Shown here piece by piece: positions 1 through 11,189 of a stretch of DNA of 64,000 nt. The stretch lies in contig JACGCM010000325.1 of assembly GCA_014058105.1 (NCBI GenBank), forward strand, positions 558,001 to 622,000, given 5' to 3'. Every line of letters begins with the position of its first letter. The first letter of the stretch is position 1. Both the position numbers and the translations under genes were made by a program. This DNA comes from Kingdonia uniflora. Lineage: Eukaryota; Streptophyta; Magnoliopsida; Ranunculales; Circaeasteraceae. The notes under the pieces are model-generated. The model was not told where the DNA came from, made no database searches, and worked only from the letters and a program-made list of their open reading frames with translations.

Positions 1-2815
1 TAGTGCTCTTTTTTCTTTTTCCTAAAATTCACTCAAAAAGAAATGGTAAAATCAGCTCAAAACGTACCAATGTTCCAGATTGTAGAAAGAAGAAACCACA
101 GTGGCATGAATAAGATCTGCACTACATTTATTACTAAGCTGCACGAAGAATCCATAGCAATCCAAACAACCGAACAGACGCTCTCCGCACATTTAAGACA
201 TATGTTCCAGAAAGGGAGAAGAATACCGATGAACTCCACAAATGGCCCTGCCATTGGCTGAGTGAAAACTGAAAGAAACGACCTTATAGAGCGTGTAACC
301 ATTAAAAACCACTTAACAGATTTCTCAAAATTATGAAGAAATAGCATGGTTCCCAAGTACTTAATCCTTGGTATCATCTCCCAAGTTTCTATCCAATCCA
401 AAAGAGGCCCACACAATCTTGATGCAGTTGCCTCAAAACTGGGACATTTTTGTATAATCGTAAAATCCAATGAGAACGGTGAAAACAGAGATCATCATAT
501 ATAAAGCTCTTACCAATGGGCACATTTATGGACGATAGAAATGACAAAAGACTGGATACGACTGAAGGAAAATAACCCAAGATGGAATCCCGGATTCCAG
601 TAAAGTAAGTAATCGCAGATTGGACATAATTATTTCCCTTAACTTAAATGGGAGGTCATGGTAGTTGAATTTAAACAAAATAAGAACATCTCTGTATTCC
701 ATAGCTTCAACTGTATTATCACCGTGTCTAGGAGAACTAGCAATTCCAGTGTGAATTTCCTCGGAAAATTCATTGCCATTACTTCCAAAACTAAAGGATC
801 TCGTTATCTTTCTTCTCTTGTAGGATCCAGTAGGTGGTGGTGGAGGAGGAGGTGTATGTATCATATTTAGTTTAGATTCCAAATTTTCACTGGACAAACT
901 GATGTTTCCACTGAGGCCATCGTTATATATAGCTTTCTTATCACAATCACGAACATCACCACATATATTTTCAATATCAATTGTAGGATCACTTGCTGAA
1001 AAGTCTTCTTGAGCATCATAGAACACCTCCCCTGGAAAGATTTAAATAAGATCAATTGTTAAAAACCAACAGAGTTAAATAGAATGCCGGGTAATACACA
1101 AATGCACATAGTGGATCACATATTGGATCCTCCAATAGGATCATTTTTAGTATGCTGTATTGTCTTGCGAACTTGGTGGATATTGATAATAAGGTTGTTC
1201 ATTTCAGGCTCAAAGGTAATTGTCTATGCATAGTATGGTGGAACAGGCACTTGGGCAAAGAGGAGCCCCTGGCCGGGGTAATCAAAAGGGTTTTGAGGCC
1301 TTTAAACAGATCCATTTGGTGGTGTAAGAAAACAAAGTAGATTACCCCCTCATGGTTGGCGTTCTACAACAAAGGGAGGAACCAGATATGCGTTAAGATT
1401 TGGGAATCGTGATAGTTGATCAATGTACCTTTGATGGAACCAAGATATTCTCTCAAGAGAAGCAACTCATATTGTGTCCCTGAAAACCATGAAGAAATGC
1501 AGCTCAAAGCCTGCTCTATGCTGTCGAATTCCGATCTTTTCATAAATTTAGCCTCTATCGCCATTGATGTATCGGTCTGCATAAAGCATGAGTAACTTTT
1601 AAGAAGAACTAAAGAAGATCGAGAGTAAAAAAAGAAAGGAAGAAACAATACCTGAAGTTCATTCAAATAGTTAATGCCACGCACATTAGTCCATGGAACT
1701 TCAAATACGATAAAACCATACATGCTCTGATGCAGCTCACTCTTTAAGAGCATAGATTCTCTCAGTTTCTTCACAGGAAGCAATGCTTTCTTTTGAGATG
1801 ATGCCGCAGCGTTGATCAACGTGAACCATCGATCGCTCTTATCGGGTTTACTGGTATTGGATATAGAAGGATCATTAAAGTCAAGCCTCTTCTTAAAATC
1901 TTTACGCTCCCTGCGTGCTTTAGTGTAAGCAAAAGGGGACAACCTTGACTGCAGAGAAATAAAAAATAATTTGTTACGTGCTCATTAACTTAAACGCATT
2001 AAAACGTGAAGATAAAAATGTTATTTGTGGTTACCATCGTCGAAACATGCACCAAGATATCAAATATCCACCATTCAAAACATTTTGTTAAGAATGGTAA
2101 GTCGACGTATATACCAAATTACCAAATGTAGTAATGATTAGCAGATTTTGATCTACCAGTTAGGACATATAGAAATGTGAATAGAATGTGACATATGAAA
2201 GTTTAATATGCAACCTTGGTAACCATCAATTGCCATAGATGTGCAGCCCGTGATTCCAGGTGAGTCAACCACGGCCGGTTGTCTACCAGGATAAAAAAAC
2301 TTGTCACTTTCGGGTGGCAAGAAAAGGATAAGAGACGAGCGATAAGATTGTAAGTCTCTGCAAAGATACAACAGCTTTTCACTAACGAAGAATTGCATGT
2401 AAGAAAAGTCTATAATAATAAATACGTTCTTTGTATCAAGTGAGGTAGTGAAAGTAGATTACGTGGGTCTGAACAATCACATTAGGGTAAGTTAAGATTA
2501 GTCTGAAAGGGTAGACCTATGTATTACACTGTCAGTCTTTGTCCACATAAGTAAGAAACTCATATATCTGAATCAATAGTCATTGGTTCACAAATACAAA
2601 ATTTCCCTCAGAAACTATACATGCAACAGTTACCTACCTAAGCACAAAGAATAAAAGTTATCCAATTTGCAAACTTGTTAAAGGGAAAACACATTGGTTG
2701 GTGTTTTCTTCTGCTGTGTCCATCTAATTAATAAGCTCAGATGAAAATATGCGTTTTCCAAACCTAATAATAATCAAAATTTGAAGAAGGACAAGTAATT
2801 ACCGCCGAACTTCAT
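1..2815 (-). pseudogene. Damaged host gene of unknown function (3' end outside window)
   Basis: Protein not recognised. A coherent exon chain can be read on the minus strand with GT-AG borders and matching phases: 2815-2803 (ATG, begins MKFG), 2357-2215, 1948-1652 (99 codons), 1576-1429, then an exon from 1031 downward. Exon 2 encodes VDNRPWL and HLWQLMVTK; exon 3 holds a basic stretch (TKARRERKDFKKR) and ends at GINYLNELQ; the 1031 exon has a run of seven prolines, then LQSYPVFCHFYRP. The distal part (470 to 57) is strongly hydrophobic, so a membrane-associated C-terminus is likely. A TAA at 526-528 follows FYRP, and two apparent 1-nt deletions lie near 440-465, because three frames are needed to keep the protein-like text going. 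Either the gene is a pseudogene or the assembly has errors there. The exon chain is well supported; the function is not. Confidence 0.6.
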
Positions 2816-2902
2816 AACCAACCAACCAATTGCTCCTCCAGACTGTCTGTCTCTCGTACTTCATCTAATAAGATCGAATTGTTGTTTCAACATATTAACA
2901 TT

Positions 2903-2903
<1 letters not shown>

Positions 2904-2940
<37 letters not shown>
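2904..2940 (-). repeat. (GA)n microsatellite, CT-rich on the gene strand
   Basis: An uninterrupted GA run lies about 90 bp upstream of the proposed ATG (2815) of the left-hand gene. Read on the minus strand it is a CT tract, common in plant 5' leaders. It probably marks the 5' UTR or core promoter region of that gene. Confidence 0.7.
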
Positions 2941-2941
<1 letters not shown>

Positions 2942-3072
2942 ACTTGTATTTGAGAGTTCGTTGAGATAGATACAAAGAGATTGACTTCGAATATCCTACA
3001 TCCGGGCCAATGACTGCACAATTTACTGCTGCTTCCTGTCCAGATTGGTAGTTAATAGCCTTGTCCCGGTTA

Positions 3073-3081
3073 TGTTTCAAC
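3073..3081. repeat. Left target-site duplication of the LINE (TGTTTCAAC)
   Basis: TGTTTCAAC lies directly before the LINE's poly(A) tail (poly-T on plus). The same nine bases occur at 22467-22475, past the proposed 5' end of the LINE. L1-type insertions make duplications of variable length, so this is a plausible pair; nine bases could also match by chance. Confidence 0.55.
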
Positions 3082-3521
3082 TTTTTTTTTTTTTTTTTTT
3101 TTTTTTAAGCAAAGAGACTATGTATATAATTAGGCCCTATGGGGGCGAAAATGAGGTTACAGAGTTTAACATGTTTTCCACCTCCGAAGGCACAAATCTA
3201 ACAAAAGCGGAGAAATGGGCTCCCTTAGAGACTAATGCATGTGCCTTAAAGTTACATAAATGACTAAAATACTCAAATCTAAACTCCAAAAAAAAGGGAC
3301 GCTAAAGACAGCATGGCATATCAAGCGCTATCGTGAGAGATCAGCTGATTTGTCTTCAAAAGCTTTGACAAGTTGACGACAATCCGTAAGAACCAAAATC
3401 CTCTCAAAACCGGCCTTGAAAGCTGCTTCCATCATTCTAATCACTGAAATTGCCTCTGTTTCTTCTGGGCCAGCTGCCCTGGAAGAGTTGAAACCTGCAC
3501 AAATAATATTAGAGAGGTGAG
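3082..3521 (-). mobile_element. LINE 3' fragment: end of RNase H domain, 3' UTR and poly(A) tail
   Basis: This is the 3' end of the L1-type LINE whose main part lies at 15801-22466. On the minus strand from 3521 the reading frame of the RNase H domain continues exactly where it is cut at 15805: codons run on across the five shared bases GTGAG. The text includes RAAGPEETEAISVI and LVLTDCRQLVKAF, with the Glu and Asp positions expected in the RNase H of plant LINEs. A stop follows near 3330. Poly-T at 3082-3106 is the genomic poly(A) tail. The separation from the rest of the LINE is due to the gypsy insertion. Confidence 0.85.
3517..3521. repeat. Target-site duplication GTGAG (left)
   Basis: GTGAG directly flanks the left LTR and is repeated at 15801-15805 directly after the right LTR. 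Five bases is the normal gypsy duplication. Removing the element and one copy restores the LINE reading frame. Confidence 0.95.
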
Positions 3522-4202
3522 TGTAATGGCAGATTTTCCGGACGGAGAATACTCGCCAATACTTTTAGAGAAAGAGGAATAATTGGTAGCTATAACACTG
3601 AATTTTACGTGGAAAACTCAGACTAACCTGAGTAAAACCACGACCTTGTAGAAGGTTTTGGGAGAAAATCCAATATTATGCTAACTGTTACAATTTTTGG
3701 ATAGTGAGTAAAGGAAAGAACGAGGCTTGGAGTAAGTGTGGGTTGTTGTTTCTGAGTGTTGGGAGTCTGATCCTATTTTCAAAGGGTCCTGTCTATATTT
3801 ATAGTGGATACAGGTAGTTACAAAGTCAACCCATTTCCGAATTTTGTGTTCATTTGGAGATCTTCGCGGACTTTCTGCAACGACTGGCCGACTGAGCGTA
3901 ACGGTTGTTGATCAGATATCTTCAAGATCTGAAGTTCGAGAACTGTGAAGTTGTATGAAGTTCGACCTTTGAATTGCTACAGTAACTTCGAGAACTATGA
4001 AGTTGCAGTGGCCTTTGATAGGTCTTGATCGAGAAGAATGTTTGCTACCATTGTTCCATCTGAAGTGTTTATGATATCTTCGACTATCTTCTTCAGGCTT
4101 GTGTTCGAGATCAGTGTTCGATGCTTGTAGTCCGTCTGTAATAGACCTTCGAATAAGATCTTCAGGCTTGAAGTTGTCGATGTTGGGAAATATGGTATTA
4201 CA
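3522..4202 (-). repeat. 3' LTR of the Tat-type gypsy element (left copy)
   Basis: Begins TGTAAT and ends ATTACA on plus, so the ends are inverted copies. It aligns with 15120-15800 over its full length without visible length change. An AT-rich TATA-like stretch (CTATAAATA on minus) lies near 3795-3805. As the downstream copy in element orientation it is the 3' LTR. Confidence 0.95.
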
Positions 4203-4216
4203 ATCGCCCCATTCTT
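4203..4216 (-). other. Polypurine tract
   Basis: On the minus strand AAGAATGGGGCGAT abuts the 3' LTR. The purine-rich block at this exact place is the expected plus-strand DNA primer site of an LTR retrotransposon. Confidence 0.7.
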
Positions 4217-5673
4217 GACAGAAGCACTTGTGTTTTTGTCGAGAATAATATGCAGAAAATAAAAAGTTGTCGAAGTTCAAAGAATGGTTGCTTTGTATCT
4301 TCTGATGTCAGATGCATTAAACTTGGACATGGTATTCTCGAGGTGCAATAAATACAGCAATAAATGCTAGTCAATATACATAGGGAGTGGGTTATTTTGT
4401 TTTCATTTAAATGTCACGTGTTGTTGTTTTGCTGTGAGGAGGTCGAAGTGTGAATCATGGATGGTAAGGTACGTTATTCTGGGGGTTTGGGTATCGGAGT
4501 GAAGAGATTTTGGTTTGTGTGTGGTTAAGTAGTGATGGATTGGGCTGTAATGTCGTTATTGTAGGCGTTGCTGTTGGATCTTGTTGTTTTGGAAACGGTG
4601 CCATAGCGGTGTTTGCTGGTCAAGTAGGTAGTCCTTAAGGCAGGTATCAGGTGAGTATCAGTGTTCTTGTCAGAAGGTATCTTCTGACTTCAACTTTCAG
4701 TGACTTGAGATTCATTGAGTTACTTGAAGGATGTGGCTCTTTCATCAGATAAAAGATCGGGGCAATGTGTCTGAGCTTGTTTTTGGAAGATCAGCATTGT
4801 CGCGGCCAGGAAAATTTTTGAGCTCCCAGAACTATTCTAGGTCTGTCGAATGAAAGACTTGAAGAACTGTATCGAACTGTGTAATAAAAATGTAACTGTA
4901 TTTGTTAGATGTCGAACAAGAGTTATGTCGAATGTAAACTGTACTTGAGAAGTTAATGAATAAAAACTTGCCAATGAGAGGAACGTAGAAGCAGCGAGGT
5001 TGCACGGTAAGTGATTGTTTTTGCGTTTCAATTGATTTTATCTATTTTGTAAACTCGTTGTAGACTAGGTGAATGTCTGATGAATTGGAGAGAAGACTGT
5101 TAGAATATAGGAAATAAAAATGTTTGAAAATAGTTGTTGATATGGTTGAAAAATTGGAATAAGGGGTTTGTTTGGTGCATTGCTGCCGTTTATGTTAAGT
5201 GTCGTCGTCGATAATGTGTATGGAGTTTGTCATTCAGTTCCGTTGGGTTATATGGCCATGATTTTGGTGTTTGGAGTCAGAAATTGATTTTGAAACGGTT
5301 AGGTTGTTATCGATTTTAGCGGGAAAATCATAACTATTATTTCCTTCGAGAAGATGGGTTGCTGCAAATGAGCATAATTAGTTACCGATAATGAAGTTAG
5401 ATAAAAATGGTTCTCGATGGTCGAGAACTTCAAACAACTTTTGCAACTCGTGAACTAATAATTGATATTTAAGTTCGAGATATGTCAGCTGTAAGTAAGA
5501 AAGAAATTGTTGGAGAATTACTCGACAACGCTAGACTGAGAAAGTTATTATAAGCAAATTAAATGATCGGAATGAATCTTCTAAACGAAATAATAGAACG
5601 TATGTGATATATATCATGTTATAAACTGATTTGTTAAGAAAAAACTCGGATCTGATTTTCAGGTTCATAAAAA
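4217..5673. other. Non-coding stretch between 3' LTR and the opposite-strand extra gene
   Basis: No convincing coding region on either strand. By position it may hold the promoter and leader of the plus-strand gene starting at 5674: an AT-rich ATATATATCATG stretch lies near 5607-5618, and a TTTTCAG acceptor-like site sits about 12 bp before the ATG, hinting at a 5' leader intron. No other structure was seen. Confidence 0.4.
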
Positions 5674-7889
5674 ATGGCTAAACCAATTTTCAATCCTGAG
5701 AACTCAATAATCGAAAATCCTGTTCACGTTATTCCTTTGCAAGTGGATATAACCACGTGTGTGCAGAGGTTAGGTAGGGAATATCGCGCAGGGGGAGTTG
5801 GTAATGTTGGACAGGCAAGTACTGGACCCGGTAATGTCGAAGTATCAAATGACAAAGTTACCGAGACTGATGCCGAGCAATCGCCCCAATCTAGTGGTCG
5901 AGATGGTAATGACGATGGTCAAGGTGATGTGTGTAATAGTAGACATGCTAGTTTTGGGATGGGCAAAGAAACGTCTGAAATTCTTAAGTTTAAAAGAAAA
6001 TTCGGTATTCCTAAAGATGTAAGGCTGGAAGAGTATGCACGTAAAATGGATGACCAAAATGTTCCTCTAGGTAGGATTTTGTTACATCGAGAACAAATAA
6101 GAAACGGTTTGATGTTGCCTCTGCGGGCTGATCAAAAGAAGTTGTTAAATTTCTTTGATGTGGCTCCTGGGCAATTCAGCCCGAATGTATACGACTTGTT
6201 TAGAGTATTTGGGGCTCTGAATGGCCAATTGCAGAAGGGAGGAGAAGCTTTGATAACAGTCGATGACATTTGCATATACTATATGCTGAGAGTAAATTCG
6301 GTTAAAGTAGGGTATCGATATCTAGCGAGGTTCGCTAAGAGACCTATGTTTTATGAGATGGTATTGACTGGTGGGAAGTACTGTGATGAACGTCTTTTAG
6401 TAACAGGGAACTATGAGTTCGATGTTAATGTTCCTGGGGAGTCTTTAAAAAGGAAAGCTTTTCATCTAGGTAAATAGTTGTTGATATGTACTCTTGAGAA
6501 TTTGGTTAACTATTGTGTGACTTTCTAATTTTCTTTATTTCAGCTCTGAAAGAAGTTGATAGGAACTCAAGGGTTAACGAGCGGCTATACAACCTCAGGA
6601 AGGGATATATTGGGAGGATCGATGAGTTGGCAGCTAACCAAGAGGGTTTGTCTATTTTGTTCGAGGAGGCTGGTTTAAAGAGATTGAGAACAACAGGATC
6701 AGTAGTGTCTCTTATTGACGGTAGGATGTCTGCGCAGAATAAGAGAAGTGCCGATGTTGGTTTGCCATTTGAGAATCAGTCGTTGGCGGGATATACGACT
6801 GATACAAATAATGAGATAGAGGCTCTGTGCAATGTTCCTTCGAGGAAGGTGTTGAAGAAAAGGGCTGCTCCTAGCGACGCAGTGGATGATTTACAAGATC
6901 CAAAGCGGCTTTCTCGAAAGAATGGCACTGTTGATGGGCGCAAACTTGTAACTCGAAGTTCTGTGGATAAGCCTCCCCTTGGGTCGGTAAGTGGTACTTC
7001 GAAAAAAGCAGGAAATGTATCAAAGAAGAAAAGTGTGGATGACTCCGACCCGAATTATGTTGTTCAATCTGAAGTAGAGATTGCGGCAAATTTGGATTCA
7101 GCTGCTGTAGTCTCAACATTGTTGGGAGATTGTTTGGATGACTGCATGGTCAATTTGGATAGCTTAATGAGTTTCTTTGGCGAGGGTTAATCAAGTTTGA
7201 AGAAGGTGAGGAATTTATCTTGTTTACCGAGGTTAATGAATTTAGTTCCTGATGTGAATACCTCTTTTATGAAATTGTTGCAGATTAAGGAAATCGTTGC
7301 TGAGGTGAGGCCGCGCATTATGAGTGTCGGGGATATCGCGAATCAATTGAAGGGGTACCAGATCCTCGAAAAGGAATTGACGGAGGAAAAAGAGAGATTG
7401 ATAAAAGAGAAAGATAAACTGAATTCGACGCTTAACAGGTATAAGGTGGATGCTGATAAGTCGAAGAAAGTTGTAATTGCTGTGGTAAGGAAGGAGAAAG
7501 ATGAGGAGATCGCGAAGTTGAAGGAAGCTTCTGAGGCAGCTAGGGAGGTGGCAATTGAGGAGGCAAACGAGGAGCGCAATAATGCTCTGGAAAATCTTCG
7601 GCAAGAGTATTTAGGAAAGTTTGTGAATTTGAGGAAACAGTTAGATGGAGACTACGAGGATGAGAATCTTAGGAAAAAATATTACAAGAATATCGTTAAG
7701 GAGAATTTGCTGCTCTTTGTAGATTCAGAGAATGAATCATCGGGGGGTTCTCCTAATGTTAAAAAGGAGTGTGAGGTGGTCGAGGAACCCGTGTTAACTA
7801 TTCCTTCTGGTGTCGAAGCTAAAATGCTGTTTGATTTAGCAGATAGTGCCAGAGTCGAAGGAAATGGTGCTGATTTACCCATTGAGTAA
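5674..7889 (+). CDS. Opposite-strand additional ORF of the Tat element, probably spliced
   Basis: Three reading frames run plus-strand, opposite to gag-pol. Exon 1 (5674-6469) starts MAKPIF and has a low-complexity acidic part, then a globular region with [14 protein letters not shown] and [16 protein letters not shown], resembling the plant 'putative gypsy-type transposon' domain (Transposase_28-like; from memory). A good intron, GTAAAT...TTTCAG at 6470-6543, joins exon 2 in phase. Exon 3 (from about 7284, after TTGCAG) encodes a long Lys/Glu-rich coiled coil ([14 protein letters not shown]). The exon 2/3 join is uncertain: the obvious donor at 7186 would create a stop, whereas ATG|GT at 7149 is in phase. 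Antisense extra ORFs between pol and the 3' LTR are known from Tat elements such as Grande; their role is not established. Long open frames suggest it was under selection until recently. Confidence 0.75.
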
Positions 7890-8111
7890 GCGTCTCTGCA
7901 TTGAAGTGGAATTTGTAACAAATGGCCAGTGGGGTTAAGACAATATTTTATTTGATAAAGTTTGTAAAAATGGCCAGTGGGGCCGATACATTTTGGTTAA
8001 CAGTTGAATTTTTATCGAAGTAAATAGTTTTTGCATAAAAATTGCTAATAGATGATAGTGAATCAAATATAGAACTTGTGTATCGAAAAGGTAGTTGTTG
8101 ATGTAAATAGG

Positions 8112-9357
8112 AACGAGGACCAGGTGTTTCTCCTCGATTGGATACTTGGATTTGGAAAAACCAATCATAAAGATGTGGTTTGTAGAAATGTAGTAAGAGT
8201 TTAGCCCGGATCCATACTGTTTAAAGTGTGGTCAATGCTAAGTGAATACCAGGTGTTGCTCCTCGATGGGATACCTGGATTTGAAAAAACTAATCATAAA
8301 GATGTGGTTTGTAGAAATGTAGTAAGAGTTTAACCCGAATCCATACTGTTTAAAGTATGGTCAATGCTAAGTGAATACAAGGTGTTGCTCCAAGATGGGA
8401 TACCTGGATTTGAAAAAACCAATCATAAAGATGTGGTTTGTAGAAATGTAGTAAGAGTTTAGCCCGGATCCATACTGTTGAAAGTGTGGTCAATGATAAA
8501 TGAATACCAGATGTTGCTCCTCGATGGGATACCTGGATTTGAAAGAACCAATCATAAAGATGTGATTTGTAGAAATGTAGTAAGAGTTTAGCCCGGATCC
8601 ATACTGTTGAAAGTGTGGTCAATGCTAAATGAATACCAGATGTTGCTCCTCGATGGGATACCTGGATTTGAAAAAACCAATCATAAAGATGTGGTTTGTA
8701 GAAATGTAGTAAGAGTTTAGCCCGGATCCATACTGTTTAAAGTGTGGTCAATGCTAAATGAATACCAGGTGTTGCTCCTCGATGGGATACCTGGATTTAA
8801 AAAAACCAATCATAAAGATGTGGTTTGTAGAAATGTAGTAAGAGTTTAGCCCGGATCCATACTGTTGAAAGTGTGGTCAATGATAAATGAATACCAAGTG
8901 TTGCTCCTCGATGGGATACCTGGATTTGAAAAAACTAATCATAAAGATGTGGTTTGTAGAAATATAGTAAGAGCTTAGCCCGGATCCATACTGTTGAAAG
9001 TGTGGTCAATGCTAAATGAATACCAGGTGTTGTTCCTCGATGGGATACCTGGATTTGAAAAAACCAATCTTAAAGATGTGGTTTGTAGCAATGTAGTAAG
9101 AGTTTTAGCCCAGACCCATACTGTTTAAAGTGTGGTCAATGCTAAATGAATACCAGGTGTTGCTCCTCGATGGGATACCTAGATTTGAATAAACCAATCT
9201 TAAAGATGTGGTTTGTAAAAATTTAGTAAGAGTTTTAGCCCAGACCCATACTGTTTAAAGTGTGGTCAATGCTAAATGAATACCAGGTGTTGTTCCTCGA
9301 TGGGATATCTGGATTTGAAAAAACCAATCTTAAAGATGTGGTTTATAGAAATGTAGT
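8112..9357. repeat. Tandem array, ten copies of a 129/130-bp unit
   Basis: The landmark ATACCTGGAT (or a one-base variant) recurs at 8142, 8271, 8400, 8529, 8658, 8787, 8916, 9045, 9175 and 9305: seven steps of 129 bp, then two of 130. Each unit also contains GTTGCTCCTCGATGGGATA and CATACTGTT. Units differ by only a few bases, and the last three share a run with an extra T (GAGTTTTAGCCC). The array lies just downstream of pol in element orientation, where Tat-lineage elements are known to carry hypervariable tandem repeats that can seed satellite DNA. Confidence 0.95.
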
Positions 9358-9547
9358 GTCGTAGTGTTGATGCGTACGTAAAAAGTAGACATTGATACTG
9401 CGTGATAGTAAAGAAGGAGAATCGTTTCTGTAAGATGTGACTGTAGAGAAAGATGTAAAGAATGAGCCTTTATTAATAGTAGTCGAAGAGGTACATTACT
9501 TATCGATAGAACCATTTGAGATGTGCTGTATTCCAGGGATATTCAAG

Positions 9548-11189
9548 CTAAACTTCATCCTTTGTCATCAGCCAGTAAGTTCCACACTTCGTTTTGTCGC
9601 TGATGATGTAGGGCCCTTCCCAGTTTTTGGATAATTTTCCTGAATTCTTGGGTCGAGTACTATCTTGTATTCGACGAAGGACGAGATCACCTATTTCGAA
9701 TTGTCGCTTGTGAACTTTTTTGTTGTACGCTTTTCTGAGTTTATCGTGGTATCGCCCCAAGTTTATGATTACTTGATCTCGAGTTTCTTCAATCCAATTA
9801 AGGTTGCAAAGCAATCCTAAATCGTTTTCTTCATCTGTAACCTTCTTCCAACTACGTGGTAAGTCCAATTCAGAGGGTATGACTGCTTCAGTACCAAAGG
9901 CCATCATAAAGGGAGTGCAGCCAGTGGAGGTCCGTGGAGTAGTTCTGTAATCCCAGAGGATACTGAGTAATTCATCGACCCATCTTCCTTTTTTCTCGTC
10001 TAATCGTTTGTGTAACCCGAATTTGATAATTTTATTGATGGCTTCTACTTGACCGTTTCCTTGAGGGTAGTAGGGTGTCGATGTAGAGAGCTGTATTTTG
10101 TACTTCTGGAGGAACAATAGAACTTTGTTGCTGATGAACTATTTACCGTTGTCTGATCTTGTGGACAACCGAACCTAGTAATGATGTTTTCCCAGAGGAA
10201 CTTGATTACTGCATTTTCATCGGTGTGGCAAAGGGGAACTGCTTCGCCCATTTGGTAAAATAGTTCGTAGCGACGAGGACGAACTTGCGATTTCCTGATG
10301 CTGGGTGAAAAGGACCAATTATGTCGATGCCCCATCTTTTGAACGGCCAGAGGACATTGCTGATATGTAAGTCGAGTACGGGGCTTTTGATGTCTTGTGC
10401 ATGTATTTGGCATTTGTAGCACTTGCGGACGAAATCTTCACAATCTTGTCGCATCTTCGGCCAGTATAGTCCTTGAGTAAATGCTCGTTGTGCTAAAGAA
10501 CGGCCAGATATGTGTGATCCACATATCCCTTCATGTAATTCTCTAATCTTGATGTTGGCTTCCTGCTGAGAAATACATTCGATGAGGGGTCCGCCTCCTG
10601 TTATTCGGTATAGTAATTTATCTTGAACTGTGAACCGTGTGCATCTGGCCAGTAGTGATCGAGCTTCCTCTTTATTGCTTGGGAGAATGTTGGAATTGAG
10701 GTATTCGAGAAACTGTTTTCTCCAGTCATATTTGTCTTCGTCTTCAGTAGCAGTGATTTGCATAGTATTTGTAATGTCAAGGCTTGAGTGTTCAAGAACT
10801 TGGATTTCGAGCTGTCTACTTTCACTGTCTTCGAGCATACCGATGACGTATGCCAAGGCGCCTGTATGTCTATTTTCTGCCCGAGGGAGGTAGGAGATTG
10901 ATGAGGATTGGAACATGAACATTTTTTCTTCGACTAGAGCTGCATAACTAACCATTTTGCCTGAGGTTTTGAAGGTTTTATTGTAATGATTGGCGACAAG
11001 CAGTAAGTCGACATAGACCGCTATGTCTGTCGCCCCAAGTGTGATTGCGAGGTCTAATCCATGAAGGATAGCTTCGTATTCGGCTTCGTTGTTGGTGGCA
11101 TAAAACTTGAGCTTAATTGCTTTCTCGATTCGATGATTAGATGGTGTAACGAGGACTATTCCAATCCCGGATACTCGTGGTCCTGTCAA
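9548..11189 (-). pseudogene. Tat element pol: second RNase H and integrase
   Basis: Minus strand, two frames (11189-10206 and 10117-9548) with a break between about 10120 and 10210. The first part has NNEAEYEAILHGLDLA and a following VYVDLLLVANHYN, the pattern of the additional archaeal-like RNase H of Tat elements. Next comes the integrase zinc-binding region (HEGICGSHISGRSL, then CEDFVRKCYKC: H-H-C-C) and the start of the catalytic core (WGIDIIGPF with the first Asp). The second frame carries the rest of the core (YYPQGNGQVEAINKI with the catalytic Glu) and the C-terminal region (FEIGDLVLRR, GKLSKNWEGPY). The middle Asp region falls in the damaged join, so the integrase cannot be made intact. 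Confidence 0.9.

Noticed and set aside
2816..3080. TATA-box promoter for the left-hand gene
   Set aside because: No convincing TATA element was seen at a sensible distance; only the CT tract is reported.
3912..4280. Open frame on minus across the left LTR (and its partner in the right LTR)
   Set aside because: It lies inside repeated LTR sequence with no family signature; both copies are explained by the LTR.
8350..8622. Open frame over the tandem array
   Set aside because: It is produced by the repeat period (129 = 3 x 43), which keeps frames open by chance; the 130-bp units break it.
8112..9357. CRISPR-like array
   Set aside because: Units are contiguous near-identical repeats without unique spacers, inside a plant retrotransposon.
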